A DNA stretch of 64,000 nucleotides from Rhodopseudomonas palustris (GCF_003591005.1 NZ_QYYD01000002.1:62001-126000), one strand, 5' to 3'; counted from the first letter of the stretch, positions 54,434 through 64,000 are shown. Numbers and translations: made by a program. Notes: generated by a model from the letters alone, not told the origin.

Positions 54434-55221
54434 CCATGCAGGCCTCAACCAACCAGGCCGCTGCGGCCGACTCCGTGATTTCGCTGCGCGGCGTGCGCAA
54501 GCAGTTCGGCAGCCATCGCGTCGTCGACGATCTGTCGTTCGACGTGCGGCGCGGCGAGATTGTCACCTTGCTCGGCCGCACCGGCGCCGGCAAGACCACG
54601 GTGCTCAACATGATCATGGGCACGACACGCGCCGACGCCGGCGCTGTGCAGGTCGCAGGCTTCGACCCGTTCAAGCAGTTCGAGGCGCTCAAGGGCAGGC
54701 TGGCGGTTGCGTTCCAGACCGACCGATTGCTGCCGTGGCGGACCGCAGTTCAGAATGCCGAACTTGGCCTGCTGATCCTCGGCGAGGGGCGCGACAGCGC
54801 CCGTGCCAAGGCGATCGCCGCGCTGGCCAGCGTCAATCTCGCCGGCGCCGAGGACAAGTACCCGCACGAACTGTCCGGCGGCATGCGGCAGCGCGTCTCG
54901 CTGGCGCGGGCGCTCGCCGTCGATCCCGAGCTGATCCTGCTCGACGAATCTTTCAGCCAGCTCGACCACGTCACCTCGCGCACGCTGCGGCAGGACTTCT
55001 GCAAGGTGGCGCGTGAGTCCCGCAAGACCTGTCTGATCGTCACGCACCGCATCGACGACGCGCTGGAGATGGCCGATCGCGTCATCGTGCTCGGTCCCGG
55101 CGCCGAGATCATGCTGGAGATGCCGCTGGCGGAAGCTCGTGTCGACGAAGCCTCGCGCGATCGCTGCCGCGCGCAGATCGAAGCCGCCCTGGGAGGAAAA
55201 GACGATGACGAAGAAGCTTGA
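54430..55221 (+). CDS. ABC transporter ATP-binding protein (SsuB/TauB type)
   Basis: A 263-aa ATPase with Walker A LLGRTGAGKTTVLNMIMG, Q-loop VAFQTDRLLPWRT, signature HELSGGMRQRVSLARALAVD, Walker B LILLDESFSQLD and H-loop LIVTHRIDDALEMADR. Walker A has Arg-Thr where most have Pro-Ser, and the Walker B glutamate is followed by Ser instead of Pro; both are mild variations. It energises the permease above. Its end overlaps the first binding-protein gene by 17 bases. Confidence 0.92.
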   Translation: MTMQASTNQAAAADSVISLRGVRKQFGSHRVVDDLSFDVRRGEIVTLLGRTGAGKTTVLNMIMGTTRADAGAVQVAGFDPFKQFEALKGRLAVAFQTDRLLPWRTAVQNAELGLLILGEGRDSARAKAIAALASVNLAGAEDKYPHELSGGMRQRVSLARALAVDPELILLDESFSQLDHVTSRTLRQDFCKVARESRKTCLIVTHRIDDALEMADRVIVLGPGAEIMLEMPLAEARVDEASRDRCRAQIEAALGGKDDDEEA

Positions 55222-56209
55222 AAGCTCGCATGTGTCGCGCCGGACTGTTCTCGGCGTCGCGCTCACCGCCGGCGCCGGCCTGGTCGCCGGGCCCAGCATT
55301 CTGCGTGCGCAGACCAAGCCCGAAATCCGCTGCGCCACCGCGACGCCCGGCTTCACCACGGTGTTCTACGACGTCATTCGCGACCGCAAGCTCGACGACA
55401 AGCACGGCTTCAAACTCGGCGATCCGGTGCTCAATGCCTCGATCGGCACGCTGTTCAACGACTTCGTCGCCAACGGCTCGGACCTGATCATCGCCAGTTG
55501 GGATCCGATCCTGACCCGCTATCACGGCGGCGTGCCGTGCCGCCTGCTGTGCACGTTGATGACCGCCGACATGATCGGCATCGTTGCGGCGAAGAACGGC
55601 CCGAAGTCGATCGCCGACCTCAAGGGCAAGACCATCGCGGCGCCGCAGCAGTCCGGCGTCTATCGGATGACCCGCGCGATGATCAAGGACATCGACGGCA
55701 CCGACATCGAGACCGTGGCGCAGGTGCAGAATGCCGACAATCCGGCGCAGGGCGTCACGCTGGTGATCGCCGACCGCGCCGATGCCGCGGTGGCCTGGGA
55801 GCCGATGATCAGCAACGGCATGCAGCGCCGCCCCGATCTCGGCGTGATCTACAGCGCCGGCGAAGCGTTCCGCAGCAAGACCGGAGCGGACCTGCCGTAC
55901 TTCTGCGTCAACGTCCGGCAGGAGATTTTGGCGGCCAATCCCGGGCTCGCGACCAATCTCAACGCCGCGTTCGCGGAAGCCGCGGCGCTGATCGACGCCG
56001 AGTTCGACGCCATCGCGGCGAAATACGCCGCCCGCACCAAGATCGATGTCGAGACCTTGAAAGTGGCGCGCAGCTCTGGCCGTTTCAAATTGTCCTACGG
56101 CGCGGCGAGCGATCCGAAGATCCAGCAGACCGTCACGACGGCGTCGGAAATTCTGGCGCGGCAGGGCGTGCTGGCGCGCAAGGCTGAGCCCGGCTTCTTC
56201 GCCGCCTGA
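55205..56209 (+). CDS. ABC substrate-binding protein 1 (NMT1/SsuA-like, Tat leader)
   Basis: A 334-aa periplasmic binding protein. GGGAGGA lies just upstream of ATG 55205. The leader has the twin-arginine VSRRTVLGVALTAGAGLVAG and a cleavage near LRAQT. The mature part has the SsuA/NMT1 pattern: RCATATPGFTTVFYDVIRDR, DPVLNASIGTLFNDFVANGS, KSIADLKGKTIAAPQQSGVY and TLVIADRADAAVAWEP. The ligand is unknown. It shares its ATP-binding and permease genes with a second, different binding protein just downstream. Confidence 0.88.
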   Translation: MTKKLESSHVSRRTVLGVALTAGAGLVAGPSILRAQTKPEIRCATATPGFTTVFYDVIRDRKLDDKHGFKLGDPVLNASIGTLFNDFVANGSDLIIASWDPILTRYHGGVPCRLLCTLMTADMIGIVAAKNGPKSIADLKGKTIAAPQQSGVYRMTRAMIKDIDGTDIETVAQVQNADNPAQGVTLVIADRADAAVAWEPMISNGMQRRPDLGVIYSAGEAFRSKTGADLPYFCVNVRQEILAANPGLATNLNAAFAEAAALIDAEFDAIAAKYAARTKIDVETLKVARSSGRFKLSYGAASDPKIQQTVTTASEILARQGVLARKAEPGFFAA

Positions 56210-56242
56210 TCTGCGCCCTTACTCAGTCTCGAGAGGTTTCCA

Positions 56243-57223
56243 ATGCTTGGTTCTCGACGCCAATTTCTTCAGGCCGTTGCCGGCACGGCGGCAAGTGCGG
56301 CGCTGCCGCCCTTGGCGCACGCGCAGGAGCTGCCGAAGCTGAGCTGGGCGACGTTTACGCCGGGCTTCGTGCCGGCGTTCATGGAGCGCACCATCGCCCA
56401 GGGTTTTGATCGCAGGCACGGCGTCGAGCTGGCGCCGCCGATCCCGTATTCATCGCTGACGACGTATTACGGCGACTTCGTCGCCGGCTCGTTCGACATG
56501 TGCTTCGGCAATTGGGACACTTTTGCGGTGCGATCCTTCGCTGGCGTGCCGGTGAAGTATCTGTGCGGCATCAATCCGGGCAGCCTGCTCAATCTCGTCA
56601 CCATGTCGGACAGCATCCGCACGATCGAGGATCTGCGCGGCAAGACGCTGGCGGCGCCGACCTCGTCCGGCACCTTCCGCCTGATGAAGTCGATGGTGCG
56701 GGCGTTCTACGGCTTCGATCTCGAGAAGGAAATGTCGGTGCAAACCGTCGATCATCCGCTCGGCGGGGTCACGCTGGTGCTGGCCGAGCGCGCCGATGCG
56801 GCGCTGACGTGGGAGCCGAGCGTCACCATCGGCATGACCAAGAACCCCAAGCTGCGCGTGCTGCTCAACATGGGCGAAGCCTATGAGAAACACGAAGGCG
56901 CGGTGATGCCGTTCCTCGGCCTCGCGATCCGGCAGGCGGCGCTCGACAAATATCCCGGCATCGCCGCCAAGCTCGACAAGGTGTTCGCCGATGGCGCGGC
57001 TTCGATGGAGGCCGATCCGCAGGCGGCCTACGCCGCTGCCGAGAAGGACACCAAGCTGCCCGCGGCGACGCTGGTCAGCGCCACCCAGTCGGGCCGGCTC
57101 AAATATCTGTTCCAGTCGATGTCCGATCCGAAGGCTCGGCAGGCGCTGATCCGCAGCAGCGAGATTCTGGTGGCCCAGAAGGATCTGCCCAAGGCGATCG
57201 ACGACAGCTTCTTCGCGAGCTGA
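56243..57223 (+). CDS. ABC substrate-binding protein 2 (NMT1/SsuA-like, Tat leader)
   Basis: A 326-aa protein with leader MLGSRRQFLQAVAGTAASAA, also twin-arginine, and mature LSWATFTPGFVPAFMERTIA, YYGDFVAGSFDMCFGNWDTF, RTIEDLRGKTLAAPTSSGTF and TLVLAERADAALTWEP. It is clearly a paralogue of the preceding binding protein: the blocks LKGKTIAAPQQSG / LRGKTLAAPTSSG and RADAAVAWEP / RADAALTWEP align. They differ widely elsewhere, so they may bind different or modified ligands for one permease. Confidence 0.87.
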   Translation: MLGSRRQFLQAVAGTAASAALPPLAHAQELPKLSWATFTPGFVPAFMERTIAQGFDRRHGVELAPPIPYSSLTTYYGDFVAGSFDMCFGNWDTFAVRSFAGVPVKYLCGINPGSLLNLVTMSDSIRTIEDLRGKTLAAPTSSGTFRLMKSMVRAFYGFDLEKEMSVQTVDHPLGGVTLVLAERADAALTWEPSVTIGMTKNPKLRVLLNMGEAYEKHEGAVMPFLGLAIRQAALDKYPGIAAKLDKVFADGAASMEADPQAAYAAAEKDTKLPAATLVSATQSGRLKYLFQSMSDPKARQALIRSSEILVAQKDLPKAIDDSFFAS

Positions 57224-57273
57224 CCACAGACCACACCGGGCGCCGTGCAGCGGTGCCGCAACACGAGTTTCGT

Positions 57274-58704
57274 ATGACCGATCAGGCCGACACCGCCACC
57301 GCCGCTCCCGCCATCAGCCGCAGCTACAACATCCCGATCGCGCACGAAGCCGACGTCGTCGTCGTCGGTGGCGGGCCGGGCGGGTTTGCTGCGGCATTGC
57401 AAGCGGCGCGGATGGGCGCGCGCACCATCATGATCGAGCGCTTCGACATGCCGGGCGGCGTACACACCGCCGGCCTGCAGGGCGCGGCCGACAGCGGCGT
57501 CGGCGGCATTCACACCGAACTGATGGAGCGCTTCGCCGCCGAAGGCCACATCTACACCGCCACCGAGAGCACGCACCCGGGCTGGGCCGGCAACCCGTTG
57601 TCGCATTACGAGCGCAAGAAGCCGCAGGGCAGCGACTTCCGCCGGATGTCGTTCAACCCGGAAGGCGCGGGCTGTGTGATGGCGACGATGCTGAAGGAGG
57701 CCGGCGTCACCGCGCTCTACGGCACCACCTTCCTCGACGCTATCGTCGACACTGACGGCCCCGGCGACGGCACCATCAAGGCGATCCTGGTCGAGAACGC
57801 CAGCGGCCTGCAGGCGATCGCCGGCAAGATCTTCATCGAGGGCAGCGGCACCGGCGAATTGGTGGCGCGCGCCGGCGCGCCGTTCGTGCGCGGCGGCGGC
57901 CCGCAGCCGAAGGGCGCCGATTGGGACGGCGTCGAGCGCCCCATCCCCGGCGGTCTGTTGTGGATGATGACCGGCATCGATCTGAAGCGGCTGATCGCGC
58001 ATCAGGAGACCGCGAAGGATCCCGAACTGCAGAAGGTGATGGCCGAGGCTTCGGCGGCCGGCGATCTGCCGCAAGGCGTGTATCGGCCGCGCATGACCGG
58101 TGCCAATGTCTACGGCGAAGCCTATATCGGCCACCCGACGCTCGACATGAGCCCGATCGCCGGCAACGGCACCTACGTGCTGTGGCAGAACGTGCCCTAT
58201 GAATGGGCGCTGCACATGGACGACAACATCACCGACCACACCAGGGCCAAGCGCGAGCTGCGCGGCTTCATCAATGCCGAGGCGCAGTTCCTCAACAAAT
58301 ACGTGCCGGGCTTCGAGACCGCGAACATCGCCAATATCGGCCGCTTCGTCGGCATCCGCGACGGCCGCCACCCGATCGGCGAATACGTCGTCAACATCGA
58401 GGACGTTCGCGCCGGCCGCCGTTTTCGCGACGCGATCAGCAGGCCGATGAACAAGACGTTCTTCTGGGAAGGTTTCCAGAAGCACGACTTCGAGGTGCCG
58501 TTCCGCAGCTTCCTGCCGAAGAAGATCGACAACATGATCCTCACCGGCGCGTCGCTGTCGTTCGAGTATCGCACGCTGTTCATGGTGATGCGCAACTTCC
58601 CGTGGTGTACCCAGACCGGCGAGATCGCCGGTTTCGCCGCCGCGCGCTGCATCGAGCAGAAGATCAAGCCGAAAGAGCTGGAGTGGACGCAGCCGTATTT
58701 CTAG
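57274..58704 (+). CDS. FAD-dependent oxidoreductase (FAD_oxidored family)
   Basis: A 476-aa protein from ATG 57274 (GTG 57253 possible). The Rossmann GxGxxG is at DVVVVGGGPGGFAAALQAAR. MPGGVHTAGLQGAADSGVGG, KIFIEGSGTGELVARAGAPF, ANIANIGRFVGIRDGRHPIG and the C-terminal GASLSFEYRTLFMVMRNFPW fit the FAD_oxidored (PF12831) group, related to fumarate reductase-like flavoproteins. As last gene of the ABC operon it probably oxidises the imported compound in the cytosol. Substrate unknown; an aromatic or amine compound is suggested only by the HpaR-like regulator. Confidence 0.83.
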   Translation: MTDQADTATAAPAISRSYNIPIAHEADVVVVGGGPGGFAAALQAARMGARTIMIERFDMPGGVHTAGLQGAADSGVGGIHTELMERFAAEGHIYTATESTHPGWAGNPLSHYERKKPQGSDFRRMSFNPEGAGCVMATMLKEAGVTALYGTTFLDAIVDTDGPGDGTIKAILVENASGLQAIAGKIFIEGSGTGELVARAGAPFVRGGGPQPKGADWDGVERPIPGGLLWMMTGIDLKRLIAHQETAKDPELQKVMAEASAAGDLPQGVYRPRMTGANVYGEAYIGHPTLDMSPIAGNGTYVLWQNVPYEWALHMDDNITDHTRAKRELRGFINAEAQFLNKYVPGFETANIANIGRFVGIRDGRHPIGEYVVNIEDVRAGRRFRDAISRPMNKTFFWEGFQKHDFEVPFRSFLPKKIDNMILTGASLSFEYRTLFMVMRNFPWCTQTGEIAGFAAARCIEQKIKPKELEWTQPYF

Positions 58705-58769
58705 ACTAGTTGCACTCAGTCCTCAGCGCCTGCCTGGAAGTGAAGGCAGCAAAATCAGCATTGTGTTTC

Positions 58770-58847
58770 GTCATTGCGAGCGAAGCGAAGCAATCCAGCG
58801 CCGTGCACTGAGCGGGATTGCTTCGTCGCTTCGCTCCTCGCAATGAC
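58770..58847. repeat. dispersed repeat, GTCATTGCGAG-type
   Basis: GTCATTGCGAGCGAAGCGAA to GCTTCGCTCCTCGCAATGAC with GCAATCCAG / GGATTGC inside. Fourth copy of the 6297 family. Confidence 0.85.
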
Positions 58848-58967
58848 GACATGCAAGGTCGCATTTCACGGATCGAACTTCCGGCCAAGGCTCTCAGAGC
58901 CTGCCTCAAAACGCGGGCCAGAGTTCACGGCCATTCTTCAATCCGCTCGATTTTCCAAAAAACTCCG

Positions 58968-59054
58968 TCATGGCCGGGCTTGTCCCGGCCATCCACGCCT
59001 TCTCTGCATCTCCGTCAGCAAGGCGTGGATGCCCGGCACAAGGCCGGGCATGAC
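58968..59054. repeat. paired-hairpin palindromic element
   Basis: GTCATGGCCGGGCTTGTCCC to CAAGGCCGGGCATGAC. Nearly the same as 30208-30295 along its length. With the previous repeat it fills the 58705-59121 gap between convergent operons; no gene is seen there. Confidence 0.9.
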
Positions 59055-59121
59055 GTGTGGAGGCGGAAGTGCCCGATTGCAAAGGGCGCATGTCCTGCCA
59101 CGATTCTCTGAAGACGCGTCC

Positions 59122-59803
<682 letters not shown>

Positions 59804-59820
<17 letters not shown>

Positions 59821-60592
59821 GGGCCGCCTTCTCTCCCAGATAGGCCGCGATCACTTCCGGCGAGCCGCGCACCGTCTGCGGCGTGCCCTCCGCGATCTTG
59901 CGGCCGAAATTCAGCACCGTGATCCAGTCCGACACCGCCATCACCAGCGGCATGACGTGATCGATCAGCAGGATCGAAATGCCGCGCTGCGACCGCAGGT
60001 CGAGCAGAATGCGGTTGAGCGCGTCGATCTCGGCGGCGCGCAGTCCTGCGGCAGGCTCGTCGAGTAGCAACAGCCGTGGCCGTGTGGCGAGCGCGCGGGC
60101 GATCTCGAGCCGGCGCTGTTTGCCGAACGGCAGCGCCGCCGCTGCGGTGTGCTCGTCGCCGGCGAGCCCGACCAGCGCCAGCAACTGCTCGGCCTCGCCA
60201 CGCGCCGTCTTTTCGATGTCACGATAGCGGCGGCCCTGCCAGGCGGCGGTGATGCCGCCATAGGCATAATAGCGATCGAGCCCGATCAGCACGTTCTCCA
60301 GCGCGCTCATCTCGCCGAACAGCTCGGTGTTCTGGAAGGTGCGGGCGATGCCGCGGCGGTTGATGGCGTGCGGCGAGGCGCCGTCGAGCCGCTCGCCTTC
60401 GAACAGGATGCCGCCGTCGGACGCGGTGTAGATACCGGTGACGACATTGAGCAGCGTGCTCTTGCCGGCGCCGTTCGGGCCGATCACCGCCTGGATCGCG
60501 CCGGGCGCCAGATCGAGCGCGACAGAATCCAGCGCTACCAGTCCGCCGAAGCGGACGCTGACGTTCTGAATGCTGAGCAGGGGGGCGGTCAT
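59804..60592 (-). CDS. livG: Liv-type ABC transporter ATP-binding protein (LivG)
   Basis: A 262-aa ATPase with Walker A VIGPNGAGKSTLLNVVTGIY, Q-loop IARTFQNTELFGEMSALENV (typical LivG), a variant signature region LPFGKQRRLEIARALATRPR, Walker B LLLDEPAAGLRAAE and SILLIDHVMPLVMAVSDWIT. The start overlaps the livM stop by four bases (ATGA). It forms the ATPase pair with LivF. Confidence 0.93.
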
Positions 60593-61542
60593 GGCCGGGG
60601 CCTCACGGCGCCCTGCAGCGCAGTGCTGATCTGGCGCAGCCAGGGCAGGCTCGCGAGTCCATTCGGCCGCAGCACGATGAAGCCGAGCAGCAGCAGCGCG
60701 AATACCAGGCCGAGATAGGATTGGAACGCCTGCAGATAGTTCGGCAGCAGCACGAACACCGCGCTGCCGATCACCGCGCCGACCGGCGACAGCATGCCGC
60801 CCACCACCGCGATGGCGAGGAAGTACACCGCATAGGTGATCCCGAATTGCGCCGGATCGAGATAGCTCGACAGCGGCGCCAGCAGGCCGCCGGCGACCGC
60901 GCCGAGAAACGCGCTGGCGGCGAACGCCGCGGCCTTGTAGCGCAGCACATCAAGTCCCATCGCCTGCGCCGCGGTCTCGCTCTGGCGGATCGCCGTCAGG
61001 GCGCGGCCGAAGCGTGAGGTCGCGAGGTTTTGGGTGATCAGGATGAACAGCGCCGTCACCGGCAGGATGACGTAGTACAGCTCGCGGCCGCTGCCCAGCG
61101 TGCGGCCGAAGATCTCGAACGGCGGCACCGCCATGCCGGCGGCGCCGCCGGTGAGCGCGTCGCCATGGACCAGCGCCAGCTGCACGATCGCCGTCACCGC
61201 CAGCGTGGCGAGTGCCAGATAGTGGCCGGCGACGCGCAGCGTCATCTGGCCGAGCACGAAGCCGAAGGCGGCGACGACGATCGCTACCAGCGGAATGCCG
61301 GCCCACAGCGGCACGCCCCACGACGTCGCCAGGATCGAAGCGCCGTAGCCGCCGAGCGCCACGAACGCCGATTGCGCCAGCGAGATCTGCCCGGCCATGC
61401 CGGTCACCACCACCAGCCCCAGCACCGCCAGCGAGGTGCCGGCGATCAGGCAAAGCTCGAACAGATGAAACTCGGCGAGCACGTGCGGCGCGATGAAGAA
61501 GAGCGCGACGGCGATCACCCACAGCATCAAGCGAAGCGACAT
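60589..61542 (-). CDS. livM: Liv-type ABC transporter permease (LivM)
   Basis: A 317-aa permease with eight or nine hydrophobic helices. Family marks are LAVLGLVVVTGMAGQISLAQ, SAFVALGGYGASILATSWGV, HYLALATLAVTAIVQLAL and the cytoplasmic loop SRFGRALTAIRQSETAAQAM, continuing GLDVLRYKAAAFAASAFLGA, which contacts the ATPases. One base separates it from livH. Confidence 0.92.
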   Translation of the reverse strand: MSLRLMLWVIAVALFFIAPHVLAEFHLFELCLIAGTSLAVLGLVVVTGMAGQISLAQSAFVALGGYGASILATSWGVPLWAGIPLVAIVVAAFGFVLGQMTLRVAGHYLALATLAVTAIVQLALVHGDALTGGAAGMAVPPFEIFGRTLGSGRELYYVILPVTALFILITQNLATSRFGRALTAIRQSETAAQAMGLDVLRYKAAAFAASAFLGAVAGGLLAPLSSYLDPAQFGITYAVYFLAIAVVGGMLSPVGAVIGSAVFVLLPNYLQAFQSYLGLVFALLLLGFIVLRPNGLASLPWLRQISTALQGAVRPRP

Positions 61543-61543
61543 G

Positions 61544-62410
61544 CTACACCTTCTTGACCAGCAGGCCGCCGAGCAAACCCTGCGGCCGGATGAGGATGAC
61601 GGCGATCAGGATGCCGTAGCTGATCATGTCCTTGAGCGCGCTGGAGATGTAGGTGCCGACCAGCGCCTCGACGACGCCCAGCGTGATGCCGCCGATCACC
61701 GCTCCGGGCAGGCTGTTGAAGCCGCCGAGCACGGCCGCGGTGAAGCCCTTGATGCCGATCAGCCCCATGTCGGGTGACAGCGTCAGCAGCGGCGCGACCA
61801 GCACGCCGGCAACAGTGGCGAGCACCGAGGCCAGCATCCAGATCATCAGGAATACGGTCGACGTGCGCACGCCGATCAGGCTGGCGCCGATGCGATTGTC
61901 GCACGCCGCCATGATGGCTTTGCCGTACAGCGTTTTTTCGAACAGCACGAACAGCAGTGCGAGCAGGCCGAGCGAGATTCCGACGATCGCCAGATTGGCC
62001 GGCACCACCAGCACGCCGCCGATCGGGATGGCGTTCTGCGACAGCAGGAACGGAAACGGCCAGGCGTTCGGCCCCATATAGGCGCGGACGAATTCGCGCA
62101 GCACGGTGCCGAGCGCCAGGCTGGCAATAATTTGGGCGAGCAGCGAGGCGCGCCGCAGCGGCCACATGAAGCCGCCATAGATCAGCGCGCCGAGCAGCGC
62201 CGACAGCAGCAGTGCGCAGGCGACGGCGGGCCAGAACGGCAGCCCGACCGTCATCTGGGCGATCAGCACCAGGTAGGCCCCGAAGGTGACCTGGTCGCCG
62301 TATCCGAAATGGACGACGCCGGTGCCCTTGTGGATCAGCACGAAGCCGAGCGCGATCAGCGCGTAGACCGCGCCGGCCGTGATCGAACTGACGAGGACCT
62401 GTGCCAGCAT
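61544..62410 (-). CDS. livH: Liv-type ABC transporter permease (LivH)
   Basis: A 288-aa permease starting MLAQVLVSSITAGAVYALIA, with GFVLIHKGTGVVHFGYGDQV and the loop GKAIMAACDNRIGASLIGVR before the ATPase-contact region. The last helices (IGIKGFTAAVLGGFNSLPGA, ILIRPQGLLGG) are characteristic of LivH. It follows ridA by four bases. No Liv-type binding protein is in the window; it may lie beyond 64000 or elsewhere. Confidence 0.92.
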   Translation of the reverse strand: MLAQVLVSSITAGAVYALIALGFVLIHKGTGVVHFGYGDQVTFGAYLVLIAQMTVGLPFWPAVACALLLSALLGALIYGGFMWPLRRASLLAQIIASLALGTVLREFVRAYMGPNAWPFPFLLSQNAIPIGGVLVVPANLAIVGISLGLLALLFVLFEKTLYGKAIMAACDNRIGASLIGVRTSTVFLMIWMLASVLATVAGVLVAPLLTLSPDMGLIGIKGFTAAVLGGFNSLPGAVIGGITLGVVEALVGTYISSALKDMISYGILIAVILIRPQGLLGGLLVKKV

Positions 62411-62414
62411 GGGA

Positions 62415-62804
62415 TCAGAGTGCCGCGATGCCCTTGATTTCGATCAGCGCGTCGGGGCGGATCAGCCCGCTGACGACAACGCCAGTGGCGGCCGGCCAGG
62501 GCGGACCCTTGAACAGCTCGCGGCGCAGCTCGGCGGTCTTGTTGTAGTCCTCGAGCGACAGGAAGTAATCGGTGGTCTCGACGATGTTGCTGAGGTCGCC
62601 GCCGACGCTCTTGAGGATGATCTCGAACTTTTCGAAGATCCGCCGGGTCTGGGTGACGATATCGCCGGGGCCGATGATCTTGCCCTTGTCGTCGGTAGCG
62701 GTGGTGCCCGACAGGAACACGAGATTGCCGACGCGCACTGCGGGCGAGAACGTGAAGCGGGCAGGCCAGCTGCTGTTCGGGAGGATCGGTTGATAGCTCG
62801 ACAT
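62415..62804 (-). CDS. RidA/YjgF family protein
   Basis: A 129-aa protein from ATG 62804 with AGGAG just upstream. It has the YjgF fold landmarks VRVGNLVFLSGTTATDDKGK, GDIVTQTRRIFEKFEIILKS, GGDLSNIVETTDYFLSLEDY and PAATGVVVSGLIRPDALIEI. The conserved arginine of RidA deaminases (about residue 105) is here at GLIRPDAL, so hydrolysis of reactive enamines/imines is possible. Linked to an acyl-CoA ligase and Liv transporter, it may deal with a nitrogen-containing substrate of this operon. Confidence 0.88.
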   Translation of the reverse strand: MSSYQPILPNSSWPARFTFSPAVRVGNLVFLSGTTATDDKGKIIGPGDIVTQTRRIFEKFEIILKSVGGDLSNIVETTDYFLSLEDYNKTAELRRELFKGPPWPAATGVVVSGLIRPDALIEIKGIAAL

Positions 62805-62818
62805 AGGGGCTCCTGTCG

Positions 62819-64000
62819 TCAGCGTTGCCGCAAGGCGAAGCGTTGGATCTTGCCGGTCTCGGTCTTCGGAAGCGCGGCGACGTATTCGATCAGCCGCGGA
62901 TATTGATGCCGGCCGACTGTGGACTTGACTGTGGTCACCAGTTCGCCGGACAGCTCCTCGCTGCCGGTGAAGCCGGGGCGCAGCACTACGAAGGCCTTGA
63001 CGATCTGGCCGCGCATGTCGTCGGGCGTGCCGATCACGGCGGCTTCGGCGACTGCCGGATGCTTGAGCAATGCGCTTTCGACCTCGAACGGACCGATGCG
63101 ATAGCCGGCGCTCTTGATCATGTCGTCGGCGCGGCCTTCGAACCAGAAGTAGCCGTCGTCGTCGCGGCGGCCGAGATCGCCGGTGACGATCCAGCCGTTG
63201 CGCAGCAGGCCGCGGGTCGCGGCCGGGTCGTTCCAATATTCGAGCCAGTAGCGGCAATCCGGATTGGCCTGCTTGGCGATCAGCCCGGTCTCGCCGGCGG
63301 GCAGTTCGCGGCCGTCATCGTCCACGATCGCCATCCGATAGCCCGGCGCCGGCAACCCCATCGACCCCGGCTTCACCGCCATGGCGATGGCGTTGTGATT
63401 GCCGATCGGCAGCGCGTATTCGGTGGCGCCGAAATGATCCATCGGCGTCAGGCCCCAGATCCGCTGGAAGGACTCGACGACCTTGGAATTGAGCGGCTCG
63501 CCGCAGCTCGAGATCGCGTGCAGCCGGATCTGCCGCGCCTTCAGTTCGGCCTCGTCCATCACCAGCACGCCGCGCAGCAGCGTGGGCGTGGTGGCGAGGT
63601 TAGTGACTCCGTAGCGCTCCAGGATCGACAGGAACACTTCAGGCGTCGGGTTGGATTCGACCGTCACCACGGTGCCGCCGATCGCGAGCGCGCCGAGATA
63701 GCAGACGAAGCCGTAACCCCAGCCGGGATCGCCGGTCGGCCACAGCACATCGTCGGATCGCAGATCGAGCCCATAGCTGATGTAAGGCGAGATCGCCGCG
63801 AGGAAGTTCACCGCGATCGCGCCGCCTTTCGGCTGGCCGGTCGAGCCCGAGGTGTAGATCAGCGCCGCCGGATCGTCGCGGTCGCGGCTCACGGACGCGA
63901 ACGACGTCGATTGCTGCGCCAGTTCCGGCGCCAGATCGATCCAGCCGCTGCGCAGTACGCGCCCCGGCTGCGTCACGCACAGCACGGTGGCCGTCGTATC
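62819..64000 (-). CDS. acyl-CoA synthetase / AMP-dependent ligase (N terminus outside the window)
   Basis: The frame stays open to the window end; about 393 residues of an expected 520-550 are visible. The AMP-binding P-loop motif is ALIYTSGSTGQPKGGAIAV. DHFGATEYALPIGNHNA is the A5-like motif, WIVTGDLGRRDDDGYFWFEG the A7 region, RADDMIKSAGYRIGPFEVES the hinge, and PKTETGKIQRFALRQ holds the catalytic lysine. It resembles medium-chain or aryl acyl-CoA synthetases. It activates a carboxylic acid, probably the ligand of the Liv-type transporter encoded after it. RidA lies 14 bases downstream. Confidence 0.88.
   Translation of the reverse strand, partial: DTTATVLCVTQPGRVLRSGWIDLAPELAQQSTSFASVSRDRDDPAALIYTSGSTGQPKGGAIAVNFLAAISPYISYGLDLRSDDVLWPTGDPGWGYGFVCYLGALAIGGTVVTVESNPTPEVFLSILERYGVTNLATTPTLLRGVLVMDEAELKARQIRLHAISSCGEPLNSKVVESFQRIWGLTPMDHFGATEYALPIGNHNAIAMAVKPGSMGLPAPGYRMAIVDDDGRELPAGETGLIAKQANPDCRYWLEYWNDPAATRGLLRNGWIVTGDLGRRDDDGYFWFEGRADDMIKSAGYRIGPFEVESALLKHPAVAEAAVIGTPDDMRGQIVKAFVVLRPGFTGSEELSGELVTTVKSTVGRHQYPRLIEYVAALPKTETGKIQRFALRQR

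Overview
The window is GC-rich chromosomal DNA from an alphaproteobacterium. Gene order and small conserved proteins (glyQ/glyS, Lys/Ala-tailed ppdK, nadABC with a NadQ-type regulator, a TIGR02301-like protein) and several families of short intergenic palindromes fit a Rhodopseudomonas/Bradyrhizobium-type member of the Nitrobacteraceae. This assignment is inferred from content, not from a database search.

Layout. 1-7.2 kb: end of a probable S49 peptidase, small proteins, glyQ and glyS separated by a DUF559 gene wrapped in palindromic repeats, an internally duplicated unknown protein and a DUF3096 membrane peptide. 7.3-10.3 kb: pyruvate phosphate dikinase. 11-16.5 kb: a tightly coupled copper/silver efflux operon (Met/His-rich periplasmic protein, YtkA/FixH-like protein, CusB, CusA). 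16.8-18.2 kb: a cell-wall hydrolase. 18.4-22.1 kb: nadABC on the minus strand, with a clear operator in front of nadA; a NadQ-type regulator that could bind it lies at 33-34 kb. 22.4-24.1 kb: an acrylyl-CoA reductase-like protein and an exported protein.

24.1-30.2 kb is the most interesting part: a MocR-type PLP regulator, with clear half-sites at its own start, next to four same-strand genes for an EamA-type exporter, a serine acetyltransferase with an unknown C-terminal domain, a variant cysteine-synthase-like PLP enzyme and a free-standing AlaX tRNA-editing protein. Together they look like a set that makes a beta-substituted alanine (or cysteine) from O-acetylserine, exports it, and protects the tRNA pool from it. 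That reading is inference.

30.3-44.6 kb is mostly housekeeping: a DUF2339 membrane protein, a nadQ/phosphatase/HD-hydrolase set, tag and ygfZ, dihydroorotase, Nudix, SRAP, an FAD-linked oxidase, Sua5 and tRNA-Pro(CGG). 44.6-52.7 kb, just after the tRNA, is an accessory glycan region: a three-enzyme glycosyltransferase with an N-terminal repeat domain, a stand-alone protein built of the same repeat, a second glycosyltransferase with visibly more A/T-rich sequence, and an exported WbsX/GH99-like protein. 53-58.7 kb is a MarR-controlled ABC uptake operon with two different binding proteins and an FAD oxidoreductase. 59.1-64 kb is a minus-strand Liv-type ABC operon with RidA and an acyl-CoA ligase cut by the window end.

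At least four families of roughly 80-150 bp paired-hairpin repeats are scattered through the intergenic DNA. One copy sits in frame inside glyS.
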